Position numbers and translations under genes: made by a program. From Thermodesulfobacteriota bacterium (GTDB taxonomy: Bacteria > Desulfobacterota > Thermodesulfobacteria > Thermodesulfobacteriales > Thermodesulfobacteriaceae), in assembly GCA_003641645.1 (NCBI GenBank), contig QNAZ01000034.1, positions 1-8,102 of the forward strand: 8,102 bases of DNA. The letters run 5' to 3'. This document shows, piece by piece, positions 1 through 6,294 of this stretch (positions are counted from its first letter, which is position 1; every line of letters starts with the position of its first letter). The notes under the pieces were generated by a model, which was not told where the DNA came from, ran no database searches, and saw nothing but the letters and a program-made list of their open reading frames with translations.

Positions 1-251
1 ACCTAAATGTATCACCTATTTTTTTAGAAACAATTTTACAAGATTTAGAAAAAGATGATTTTATAGCTATTAAAGATGATGAGGTATTTTTTACCAAACC
101 TTTACAAAAAATAAAAATTTCAAATGTGATTGGACTTGATAGTGTTGAAGAATCTTCAGAATTACCTGAAATGAGTAATTTTACAAAAAAAATATCAAAC
201 ATATTTCATAATGTTTCTCAAATTACTTTAGAAGATCTACTTAAAATTTGA
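1..251 (+). CDS. C-terminal fragment of a protein with a winged-helix-like tail (YihY/RNase BN-like or Rrf2-like)
   Basis: The frame starting at base 3 is open from the left edge to a TGA at 249-251, giving 82 visible residues; the start lies outside the window. The visible part begins with a helix-turn-helix-like stretch (SPIFLETILQDLEKDDF), followed by a short beta-wing-like piece (VFFTKPL) and two hydrophobic helix caps, IKISNVIG and the terminal ITLEDLL. This pattern occurs in the winged-helix tails of YihY/BrkB (RNase BN-type) membrane proteins and in Rrf2-family regulators. The stretch between the wing and ITLEDLL is short and the fragment has no cysteine, so an IscR-like iron-sulfur Rrf2 protein is less likely. 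The coding call is fairly secure; the family is a weak guess from the fragment. The gene converges on the MoeA fusion gene with a 16-bp gap. Confidence 0.6.
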   Translation, partial: LNVSPIFLETILQDLEKDDFIAIKDDEVFFTKPLQKIKISNVIGLDSVEESSELPEMSNFTKKISNIFHNVSQITLEDLLKI

Positions 252-267
252 TTTTTTAATTTGTGAA

Positions 268-2205
268 CTAATTTTCATAAATTATTTTCCCCATATCTCT
301 TATATCATATCCTCCTAAGGATAAAATTGCATTTTTAAAATCTTTGTCATTTTTTATTATATCCAAAAGTGCCTGAATAATATCTAAATTTAGGAATTCT
401 TTTGCTATTAAAAGATCATATCTTTCTTCTGCTACTGGGATAAAATCAAGATCTAAGGCTTTTGCTGCTGCTAAAATACCTAAGCCTACATCTGCCCTTC
501 CACTTGCAACAGCCTGAGCAATTCCCATATGGGTATATTCTTCATTTTCATAACCTTTAATTTGAGAAGACTCTATTTTTAGTTCTCTTAAATACTTATC
601 AAGAAGAAGCCTTGTCCCAGAACCAGCTTGTCTATTAATAAAAACTACATCTTCTCTTATTAAATCCTCGAAACTTTTAATATTTTTAGGATTACCTTTT
701 TTTATAATTAAACCCTGAATTCTATATACCAAATTTATTAATACTACCTTTTTTTCTGGCAGAAGTTTTTTTATAAAAGGAATATTATATTCCCCTGTAG
801 CCTCATCTAAAAGATGTGTTCCTGCTATATGTGTTTCTCCCCTTTTTATAGCAATAAGTCCTCCCACAGAACCCACATGGGCAGAAGATAAACTAATATG
901 AGGATATTTTTTTCTTAAATAATTATAAAGAATATCCAAAGTATTATCATGACTACCTATACAGACAATAGTATTATCAATCTCATCTTTTGTTTTCCAT
1001 AAAAACACATCCACAGTCTGTCCTTGAGAATAACCTTCAGAACCAGAAGGTATAACAATGTAGCCATCTGCTCTAACAACTGACATAAGAAGACCTGCCC
1101 CCCTTCCCATAGGAGAAACAATATATTTTCCTCCCACTTTCCCTACTTTAACCCTTACAAATTCATCAACCCCTATATTAGAAGAAATTGGTCTTGAAAG
1201 AATAGCTTGTATTTTTTCTTCTTTTTTTAATTTTACTCCCAAATAAAGCTCTATAAGAGGCTTAACAAATAGATGATAACATAAAAAAGATGAAACTGGA
1301 TAGCCTGGTATTCCTAAAATAGGTTTATTTTTAATAAATCCTGCTATAAAAGGCTTAGCTGGTTTAATAGCAACACCATTTATAATAACCTTTCCAAGCT
1401 CACTTATAACTTTATAAGTAAAATCTTCTTTTCCATAACCTGAACCTGCATTCAAAAGCATAAGATCACATTCCTTATAAGCTTTTAAAATACTTTTTTC
1501 TATATCTTTTTCATCATCCTTAGCAATTGGATATACCTTAGGTTCTCCACCATCTCTTTTTATAAGATTTGATAAAACCAAAGAATTATATTCAATTAAA
1601 TTCGGCGGTTTTAAAAATCCTTCTTTTATCTTTTCCGGTTCTATTAATTCTGAACCTATAGGTATTATTCCTATTACAGGTTTTTGCCTTACTTTTACTT
1701 CTAAAATTCCACTTGCAAGCATAGCACCTATCTCTGCCGCTCCAATAAAATGATTCTCTGGTATTATAAGCTCTGTAGCTACAATATCTTCACCTACTGG
1801 TCTTACATTATGATAAGGTGGATAGGATTTATAAATTTCGATATAGTTTTCTTGAATATTTACTTCTTCAATAGGAATTACTGCATCAAAACCTTCTGGA
1901 ATAGGATCTCCTGTTTCAATCCAATAAGCCTCCTCTCCTATTTTAAGTCTTACAGGGTCTTTTTCTGTAGCAGAGAAAGTGCTTTTTGCTTTCACTGCAT
2001 AACCATCCATAGCTGAAGAATGAAAATAGGGAGAGGAAAGTTTAGCAAAAACAGGCTCTGCTGTAACTCTGTTAAATGAATCTTTGACTGGAATAATTTC
2101 TGGAGGGAGAGGACAAAATACTTTCTCTTTAAAAGTTTTTATAAGAAGTCTCTTAGCTTCTTTTAAAGATATTAATTTATGAAAAACTTTTTTACTCACT
2201 TTCAT
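268..2205 (-). CDS. moeA: MoeA-type molybdopterin molybdenumtransferase fused to a PBP-like substrate-binding domain
   Basis: This 645-residue cytoplasmic protein joins two modules. Residues 1-405 are MoeA-like: the AMDGYAV motif (65-71), TGDPIPEGFDAVIPIEEV (98-115), a GSEL segment (184-187), the AGSGYGKEDFT loop (253-263), KPAKPFIAG (281-289), GIPGYPVSS (298-306) and a C-terminal beta-barrel domain. Residues 412-645 match the PBP-like domain often fused to MoeA or ModE-like regulators: GSHDNTLD, HVGSVGGL, AGTHLLDEATGEYN, QGLIIKKGNPK, NRQAGSGTR and a GGYD near the end. MoeA inserts molybdate or tungstate into adenylylated molybdopterin to complete the cofactor. The role of the fused domain is not established; binding of an oxyanion or a cofactor intermediate is my inference. 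Compared with the neighbouring MoeA, the GDE, SAG and PGKP motifs read GSE, GYG and PAKP. There is no Shine-Dalgarno sequence before the ATG. The gene is divergent from the second moeA. Confidence 0.93.
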   Translation of the reverse strand: MKVSKKVFHKLISLKEAKRLLIKTFKEKVFCPLPPEIIPVKDSFNRVTAEPVFAKLSSPYFHSSAMDGYAVKAKSTFSATEKDPVRLKIGEEAYWIETGDPIPEGFDAVIPIEEVNIQENYIEIYKSYPPYHNVRPVGEDIVATELIIPENHFIGAAEIGAMLASGILEVKVRQKPVIGIIPIGSELIEPEKIKEGFLKPPNLIEYNSLVLSNLIKRDGGEPKVYPIAKDDEKDIEKSILKAYKECDLMLLNAGSGYGKEDFTYKVISELGKVIINGVAIKPAKPFIAGFIKNKPILGIPGYPVSSFLCYHLFVKPLIELYLGVKLKKEEKIQAILSRPISSNIGVDEFVRVKVGKVGGKYIVSPMGRGAGLLMSVVRADGYIVIPSGSEGYSQGQTVDVFLWKTKDEIDNTIVCIGSHDNTLDILYNYLRKKYPHISLSSAHVGSVGGLIAIKRGETHIAGTHLLDEATGEYNIPFIKKLLPEKKVVLINLVYRIQGLIIKKGNPKNIKSFEDLIREDVVFINRQAGSGTRLLLDKYLRELKIESSQIKGYENEEYTHMGIAQAVASGRADVGLGILAAAKALDLDFIPVAEERYDLLIAKEFLNLDIIQALLDIIKNDKDFKNAILSLGGYDIRDMGKIIYEN

Positions 2206-2295
2206 TTAATTTAATACACTTTTATAAAAAGGGAGCAATTTTTTAATAATTTTTCAAGCTTTTATTTTTAAGAATACTCAGATATAATATTTTTA
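2206..2295. promoter_or_regulatory. Divergent promoter region between the two moeA paralogues
   Basis: These 90 AT-rich bases must carry the promoters of both divergent moeA genes. On the plus strand a perfect TATAAT lies at 2283-2288, which would place transcription start at about the A of the ATG at 2296; a weak upstream box (TTTATT, 2261-2266) sits 16 bp before it. On the minus strand TTGCTC (2238 to 2233) and TATTAA (2216 to 2211) are 16 bp apart, again with a predicted start at about the ATG. Neither gene has a Shine-Dalgarno sequence. I see no clear operator palindrome. In DNA this AT-rich, boxes of this kind can arise by chance. Confidence 0.5.
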
Positions 2296-3528
2296 ATGCT
2301 TAATAAAAATTATCTTTCTCTGAAAGAAGCTATCAATATTCTTTTAAATTCTATCTCTTTTGAATTACTTCCTTTTGAAATTATTCCTTTGGAAAAAGCT
2401 TATAATAGAATCACTTATGAAGATATACATGCACCTGAAGATCTTCCTGGTTTTAAAAGATCAACAGTTGATGGTTTTGCAGTAAGATCTCAAGATACTT
2501 TTGGAGCCAAAGAAACTATGCCTGCTTATTTAACTATAAAAAATAATATTTCTATGGGAACTGCTCCTGACTTTTCTTTGGGACCTGGTGAAGCTGCAGG
2601 GATTGGAACAGGAGGAATGCTTCCAGAAGGAGCAGATGCAGTAATTCCTATTGAGCATGTAAATATAGTGTCTCCTCATTTAATTGAGGTTTTAAAACCT
2701 ATCGGACCAGGAGAAAATGTTATTTTTGAAGATGAAGATATAAAAAAAGGAGAGCTTATTATACCTAAAGGACACAGACTAAAACCTCAAGATATAGGTG
2801 GACTTGCGGGTTTGGGTTTTACTCAAATAAAAGTAGTTAAAAAACCAGTAATTGCTATAATACTTACAGGAGACGAAATCATTCCTCATACTGAAAAAGC
2901 AACCCCTGGAAAAGTAAGAGACATTAATTCTTTTACTTTAGCAGGTTTAATTAATGAATTAGATGGTATTCCTCTTAAAATGGGAATTGTTAAAGATAAT
3001 TATGAAGAGATAAAAGCTATAGCAGAAAAAGCCTATGAATTAGCAAATATTATTTTAATTATTGGAGGAACAAGTGCTGGAATAAAAGATATGACTGCAA
3101 ATATTATAAATGAACTTGGAAAACCTGGTATTCTTTTCCACGGAGTTTCTATAAAGCCAGGAAAACCCATTATTGCTGGAATATGTAATAATAAGCCAGT
3201 TTTTGGTTTGCCAGGTCACCCTGTAGCTGTTTATCTTTGTTTTGAGTTATTTGTAAAACCAGTTATAAATAAAATGCTTGGATTAATTGATAAAATCTAT
3301 AAAAACAAAATAAAGGCTAAGTTAACAAGAAGTATTTCGTCACAGGCAGGAAGAACAGATTTTATAAGAGTATATTTAAAAGAAAAAGATGGAGAAATTT
3401 GGGCTACCCCACTTTTAAGCAAATCAGGACTTATTATGAGCTTAATAAAAGCTAATGGAATCCTGTGCATTCCTGAAGATCTTCTGGGATTTGAAGAAAA
3501 TGAAATAGTGGAGGTGGAAATATTATGA
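2296..3528 (+). CDS. moeA: Molybdopterin molybdenumtransferase MoeA (stand-alone form)
   Basis: This 410-residue protein has the normal length and domain order of MoeA, which catalyses the last step of molybdenum or tungsten cofactor synthesis: metal insertion with hydrolysis of molybdopterin-AMP. Visible motifs are STVDGFAV (56-63), GTGGMLPEGADAVIPIEHV (104-122), TGDEI (191-195), GGTSAGIKD (257-265, with the conserved Asp265), KPGKPIIAG (287-295) and GLPGHPV (304-310), then a C-terminal barrel domain from about 335. All the motifs expected of an active enzyme are present, unlike in the divergent fused paralogue. An in-frame TAA at 2269-2271 and the need for the N-terminal helix (LSLKEAINILL) support the ATG chosen. 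No Shine-Dalgarno sequence precedes it, and a TATAAT only 7 bases upstream suggests a leaderless transcript. The stop overlaps the start of cutA (ATGA), so the two are probably translationally coupled. Confidence 0.95.
   Translation: MLNKNYLSLKEAINILLNSISFELLPFEIIPLEKAYNRITYEDIHAPEDLPGFKRSTVDGFAVRSQDTFGAKETMPAYLTIKNNISMGTAPDFSLGPGEAAGIGTGGMLPEGADAVIPIEHVNIVSPHLIEVLKPIGPGENVIFEDEDIKKGELIIPKGHRLKPQDIGGLAGLGFTQIKVVKKPVIAIILTGDEIIPHTEKATPGKVRDINSFTLAGLINELDGIPLKMGIVKDNYEEIKAIAEKAYELANIILIIGGTSAGIKDMTANIINELGKPGILFHGVSIKPGKPIIAGICNNKPVFGLPGHPVAVYLCFELFVKPVINKMLGLIDKIYKNKIKAKLTRSISSQAGRTDFIRVYLKEKDGEIWATPLLSKSGLIMSLIKANGILCIPEDLLGFEENEIVEVEIL
3510..3517 (+). promoter_or_regulatory. Strong ribosome binding site of cutA inside the moeA 3' end
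   Basis: GGAGGTGG lies 7 bases before the cutA ATG and within the last codons of moeA. It supports the ATG at 3525, which overlaps the moeA stop, and suggests that cutA can be translated efficiently even though the moeA start itself has no such signal. Confidence 0.75.
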
Positions 3529-3860
3529 AAGATAAGATTGTATTTCTTTATGTAACCTGTGGCTCTGAAGAAGAAGCTAAAAAGATTGGAAAGGCTCTTC
3601 TTAAAAATAGATTTTGCGCTTCTATTAATATCTACCCTAATATAAGTTCTATATATTGGTGGGAAGGTAAGATTGAAGAATCAAAAGAAGCTATTATGAT
3701 TGTAAAAACAAGAAAATCTCTTGCTAAATTAGTAGAAGATAAGATTTTAAAACTTCATTCTTATACTTGTCCTTGTATAGTCCAAATATCTGAAATTGAA
3801 GAGGGTAATGAATGTTTTATAAACTGGCTTTTTAAAGAAACAGAAAAACCTAATATCTAA
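3525..3860 (+). CDS. cutA: CutA1 divalent-cation tolerance protein
   Basis: This 111-residue protein has the usual CutA1 length and fold signature: an N-terminal strand (IVFLYVTCGSEEEAKKIGKA), the SSIYWWEGKIEE segment (41-52), the AIMIVKTRKS strand (56-65), the LHSYTCP region (77-83) and the closing GNECFINWL (94-102). CutA1 proteins form very stable trimers related in fold to PII proteins; they are linked to copper and other divalent-metal tolerance, but their precise molecular role is unsettled. Five cysteines (12, 31, 82, 84, 97) are present. In the family motif AxCVNI the Cys is Ser33 here, while Cys31 sits two residues earlier; the Cys-Pro-Cys at 82-84 replaces the more usual acidic-flanked Pro. 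The gene overlaps moeA by 4 bases upstream and shares one base with the sirtuin gene downstream, so it belongs to a tight operon. Confidence 0.93.
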   Translation: MKDKIVFLYVTCGSEEEAKKIGKALLKNRFCASINIYPNISSIYWWEGKIEESKEAIMIVKTRKSLAKLVEDKILKLHSYTCPCIVQISEIEEGNECFINWLFKETEKPNI

Positions 3861-4600
3861 TGAATTTATATAAAGAAATTGCTGAGATTATTAAAAATTC
3901 AAATTATGTCGTAGCCTTTACAGGTGCTGGTATTTCTGTTGAAAGTGGTATACCTCCTTTTAGAGGAGCCCAAGGATTATGGAGTAAATATGATCCTATG
4001 GAGGTTGCCCATATTGAATCCTTTTTAAAAAATCCTACCAAGGTATGGGAAATGCTTAGAGAAATGTTTGAAGTAGTTTTTAAAGCTAAACCAAATCCTG
4101 CACATATAGTTTTAGGAAAATTAGAAAAGTTAGGGTATTTAAAGGCAGTAATTACTCAAAATATAGATGGTCTTCATCAATTAGCTGGAAACACTAATGT
4201 TATAGAATATCATGGAAATTGTAGATGGCTTTTATGTTTAAAATGTGGAAAAAAGGAACCAGTTAAAAAAGAATTGATTGAAAATCTTCCATATCCTATC
4301 TGTAAAGACTGTAAAAATCCTTTAAAACCTGATGTAATCTTTTTTGGAGAATCTATACCCTTTGAGATTATGCAAAAAGCAGAAAATGAAGCAAAAAGTT
4401 GTGATGTTATGCTAATTATTGGAACTTCTGGAATTGTCTATCCTGCTGCAGGTTTACCTTATATTGCAAAATCAAATAATGCTATAATAGTAGAAATAAA
4501 TCTTGAAGAAACACCTTATACTCAATCTATTACAGATTATTTTTTGAAAGATAAAGCATCAGAAACACTTTCCAAAATCTTTCATTATATCGGATCTTGA
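3860..4600 (+). CDS. cobB: Sir2-family NAD-dependent protein deacetylase
   Basis: This 246-residue protein is a full-length bacterial sirtuin, which removes acyl groups from lysine using NAD and yields nicotinamide and O-acyl-ADP-ribose. It shows the NAD-binding GAGISVESGIPPFRG (22-36), TQNIDGLH (99-106), the catalytic His118 in YHGN, a structural zinc site (Cys126, Cys129, Cys148, Cys151), PDVIFFGE (157-164) and GTSGIVYPAAGLP (188-200). It resembles the Thermotoga Sir2 type more than E. coli CobB: the Tyr and Arg that recognise succinyl groups in CobB are Leu65 and Met68 by my alignment, so a deacetylase is expected rather than a desuccinylase. The ATG shares its A with the cutA stop (TAATG) and has only a weak Shine-Dalgarno sequence, so translation is probably coupled to cutA. 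Targets are unknown; acetyl-CoA synthetase is a common one elsewhere. Confidence 0.94.
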   Translation: MNLYKEIAEIIKNSNYVVAFTGAGISVESGIPPFRGAQGLWSKYDPMEVAHIESFLKNPTKVWEMLREMFEVVFKAKPNPAHIVLGKLEKLGYLKAVITQNIDGLHQLAGNTNVIEYHGNCRWLLCLKCGKKEPVKKELIENLPYPICKDCKNPLKPDVIFFGESIPFEIMQKAENEAKSCDVMLIIGTSGIVYPAAGLPYIAKSNNAIIVEINLEETPYTQSITDYFLKDKASETLSKIFHYIGS

Positions 4601-4640
4601 ATTCCCTAAAATATTTATTATTTTTTAAAGTTTAAATAAT

Positions 4641-4649
4641 GGGAGGTGA
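4641..4649 (+). promoter_or_regulatory. Ribosome binding site of the FmdB-family gene
   Basis: GGGAGGTGA is a near-perfect Shine-Dalgarno sequence ending 9 bases before the ATG at 4659 and confirms the start of this very short gene. The 58-base gap between the sirtuin gene and this gene is otherwise AT-rich, with no convincing terminator or promoter. Confidence 0.75.
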
Positions 4650-4658
4650 ATTTTAATT

Positions 4659-4862
4659 ATGCCTATTTATGAATTTAAGTGTTTAGATTGCGGAAAAACT
4701 TTTGAAAAACTTATTTTTAAAAGTGAAGAAGAAAAAGAGTTAATATGTCCTTATTGTAAATCTCAGAAAATAGAAAAAATGTTGTCTGGATTTTATTCTA
4801 CTTGTAAAGGCTCTTTTACGAGTAAAAGTTCCTGTGGAGGGAAAGGATTTGGTTTTAGTTGA
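4659..4862 (+). CDS. FmdB-family zinc-ribbon protein
   Basis: This 67-residue protein starts with MPIYEFKC, the hallmark of the FmdB-type zinc ribbon, and has two CxxC pairs (Cys8/Cys11 and Cys30/Cys33) that should hold one zinc ion. Positions 1-42 form the ribbon; the remaining 25 residues are a Ser/Gly/Cys-rich tail with two further cysteines (49 and 59), ending in GGKGFGFS, as is common in this family. The family is annotated as putative regulators after a protein near formamidase genes, but no general function is established. The FmdB name does not mean formylmethanofuran dehydrogenase, so the nearby moeA genes give no support for a molybdenum role. It has a strong Shine-Dalgarno sequence and lies 58 bases after the sirtuin gene and 44 bases before hisF. 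Confidence 0.9.
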   Translation: MPIYEFKCLDCGKTFEKLIFKSEEEKELICPYCKSQKIEKMLSGFYSTCKGSFTSKSSCGGKGFGFS

Positions 4863-4876
4863 GCTTAGATCTTAAA

Positions 4877-4895
4877 AAGGGAGAGTTTCTCCCTT
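4877..4895. terminator. Perfect 8-bp hairpin between the fmdB-like gene and hisF
   Basis: AAGGGAGA and TCTCCCTT form a perfect 8-bp inverted repeat around the 3-base loop GTT. On the plus strand the stem is followed by AAAAATTAA, so it is a poor Rho-independent terminator for the fmdB-like gene; on the minus strand it is followed by TTTTT, but no minus-strand gene ends here. The left arm carries GGGAG, a Shine-Dalgarno-like sequence 23 bases before the hisF ATG, paired with CTCCC in the right arm. It could be a weak terminator, an attenuator or a translational control element. The structure is certain in sequence terms; its function is not. Confidence 0.4.
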
Positions 4896-4906
4896 AAAAA
4901 TTAAAT

Positions 4907-5686
4907 ATGTTGAGCAAAAGAATAGTTGTTTGTTTAGATGTAAAGGATGGAAAAACCACTAAGGGTATTAAGTTTAAAAATAATATAGAAGTTGGTGACC
5001 CTGTAGAAATGGCTGAGAAGTATTATTTAGAAGGTGCTGATGAGATAGTATTTTATGATATTACAGCAAGTGCAGAACATAGAAAAATTATGATTAATGT
5101 AGTTAAAAAAACTGCTGAACGTATTTTTATTCCTTTTTCTGTAGGAGGCGGGATAAAGAGCTTAGATGATATGAGAGAGGTTTTACTTGCAGGAGCTGAA
5201 AAGGTTTCAATTAATACTGCTGCTGTTTTAAATCCTAAACTTATTTATGAAGGAGCTAAGGCTTTTGGTTCTCAATGTATTGTTCTTGGAATGGATGTTA
5301 AAAAAATAGAACCCTCCTCCAAAATTCCTTCAGGATATGAGGTCTGGATTAAAGGAGGAAGACAACCTATGGGAATAGATGCTCTCTGGTGGGCAAAGGA
5401 AGCTGAAAATCTTGGTGCCGGCGAGATTTGTCTAAATTCTATTGATGCAGATGGAACAAAGGAAGGATATGAATTAACTATTACTAAAATGATAGCAGAG
5501 GCTGTAAATATTCCTGTTATTGCTTCTGGAGGAGCAGGACATCCAGAACATCTTTATGAAGTTTTAACTAAGGGAAAAGCTGATGCTGCACTTATTGCCT
5601 CGATGGTCCATTATGAAATGTATACCATAAAAGAAATAAAAGATTACCTTGCAAAAAGAGGAGTTAAAGTAAGAATTAAGTGGTAG
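4907..5686 (+). CDS. hisF: Imidazole glycerol phosphate synthase subunit HisF
   Basis: HisF is the cyclase half of the glutamine amidotransferase that makes imidazole glycerol phosphate and AICAR, linking histidine and purine synthesis. The 259-residue TIM barrel is full length. The catalytic Asp11 (CLDVKDG) and Asp130 (LGMD), Lys19, the phosphate-binding VGGGI (79-83), SINTAA (101-106) and ASGGAG (206-211) are present. The residues matching the ammonia gate of the Thermotoga enzyme (Arg5, Glu46, Lys99 and Glu173) are all kept, so a HisH partner is expected elsewhere. Small oddities are KTTKG instead of the usual VVKG and CLNSID instead of LLTSID. No Shine-Dalgarno sequence lies at the normal distance; an in-frame TAA at 4895-4897 excludes a longer start. 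No other his gene is in the window. The last 11 bases overlap the end of the convergent VTT-domain gene. Confidence 0.96.
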   Translation: MLSKRIVVCLDVKDGKTTKGIKFKNNIEVGDPVEMAEKYYLEGADEIVFYDITASAEHRKIMINVVKKTAERIFIPFSVGGGIKSLDDMREVLLAGAEKVSINTAAVLNPKLIYEGAKAFGSQCIVLGMDVKKIEPSSKIPSGYEVWIKGGRQPMGIDALWWAKEAENLGAGEICLNSIDADGTKEGYELTITKMIAEAVNIPVIASGGAGHPEHLYEVLTKGKADAALIASMVHYEMYTIKEIKDYLAKRGVKVRIKW

Positions 5687-6290
5687 TATTTTCAGAATTA
5701 ATCTCTAACCAGCTTTCAAGTTTTTTCTTAAAAATAAAAAATATCACAAAAGTGATACTAAATAATCCAAAAACAATTAGAATTTTTTTAGGATGACCTC
5801 TATAAATTACGTCTCCTTGTAAAGAAAGAGCAAATGTTCCTGGTATTCTTCCAAGGGTACATATAAAGATAAAAGCTTTAAAAGAAAGAGGCATAAATCC
5901 TAAAAAGTAATTTAACATATCTTTTGGAAAACCAGGAAATAAATAAAGAAAAAAAGCTCCAGTAACTCCATATCTTTTAAAAATTTTTCTTATTTTTAAA
6001 TAACGAACTGATTTTTCATATCTTTTTAAAATTTTCTTTTTAAAAAATTTTGCTATATAAAAAGCTATAGATGAACCTATCATAATTCCTGTAGTACTTA
6101 TTAAAAATCCCTTTAAAACCCCAAAGAAAAACCCTGCTAAAAACCCTGCTGCTTCACCAGGAATAGGAGCTATAACCACCTGTAAAGCTTGAAAGACAAT
6201 AAATAAAATTGGACCTAAATATGGATATTTCCCTAAAAATATTCTTAATTCCTCTCTATTATTCCAAAAAGAAAAAAAATTTTCAAACAT
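5676..6290 (-). CDS. TVP38/TMEM64-type VTT-domain (DedA superfamily) membrane protein
   Basis: This 204-residue inner-membrane protein carries the VTT (SNARE-associated) domain. The [16 protein letters not shown] segment (42-57) with its conserved Glu45, the [16 protein letters not shown] segment (117-132) and GRIPGT (147-152) are the family signatures. About five or six hydrophobic segments are visible (roughly 23-43, 48-58, 61-82, 110-132, 137-158, 169-187), with a Lys/Arg-rich loop at 81-106 that is probably cytoplasmic. The superfamily includes lipid scramblases and the DedA-type undecaprenyl-phosphate transporters; for this TVP38 branch the substrate is not known. The ATG lies 4 bases after the radA stop, without a Shine-Dalgarno sequence, so it is probably translationally coupled to radA. 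It is the last gene of the operon and overlaps hisF tail to tail. Confidence 0.9.
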   Translation of the reverse strand: MFENFFSFWNNREELRIFLGKYPYLGPILFIVFQALQVVIAPIPGEAAGFLAGFFFGVLKGFLISTTGIMIGSSIAFYIAKFFKKKILKRYEKSVRYLKIRKIFKRYGVTGAFFLYLFPGFPKDMLNYFLGFMPLSFKAFIFICTLGRIPGTFALSLQGDVIYRGHPKKILIVFGLFSITFVIFFIFKKKLESWLEINSENTTT

Positions 6291-6294
6291 TTTT

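Noticed and set aside
258..283. Imperfect 10-bp inverted repeat (AATTTGTGAA and TTCATAAATT) at the junction of the two convergent left-hand genes
   Set aside because: It contains one G-C pair and one wobble, overlaps the end of the moeA fusion, and is followed by a short T-run only on the plus strand. It is too weak to call a terminator, especially in a likely thermophile.
281..1000. PBP-like domain of the fusion as a separate LysR or ModA gene
   Set aside because: It is in the same open frame as MoeA with no internal stop, and this fusion architecture is known in many genomes.
1750..2016. Plus-strand open frame of 88 codons inside the moeA fusion gene
   Set aside because: It lies antisense to a clearly conserved coding region, has no ribosome site, and its translation is rich in Ile, Phe, Tyr and Cys with no recognisable domain.
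4617..4640. Inverted repeat ATTATTT and AAATAAT before the fmdB-like gene
   Set aside because: It is only A-T pairs with a 10-base loop, as expected by chance in DNA this AT-rich.
4597..4640. Possible promoter (TTGAAT with TATTAT) for the fmdB-like gene
   Set aside because: The spacing is only 13 bp, too short for a sigma-70-type promoter, and no better pair is visible; read-through from the sirtuin gene remains possible.
4659..4862. Reading FmdB as a molybdenum enzyme component because moeA is nearby
   Set aside because: The protein is a zinc-ribbon of the amide-regulator FmdB family; the similarity to formylmethanofuran dehydrogenase is only in the name.
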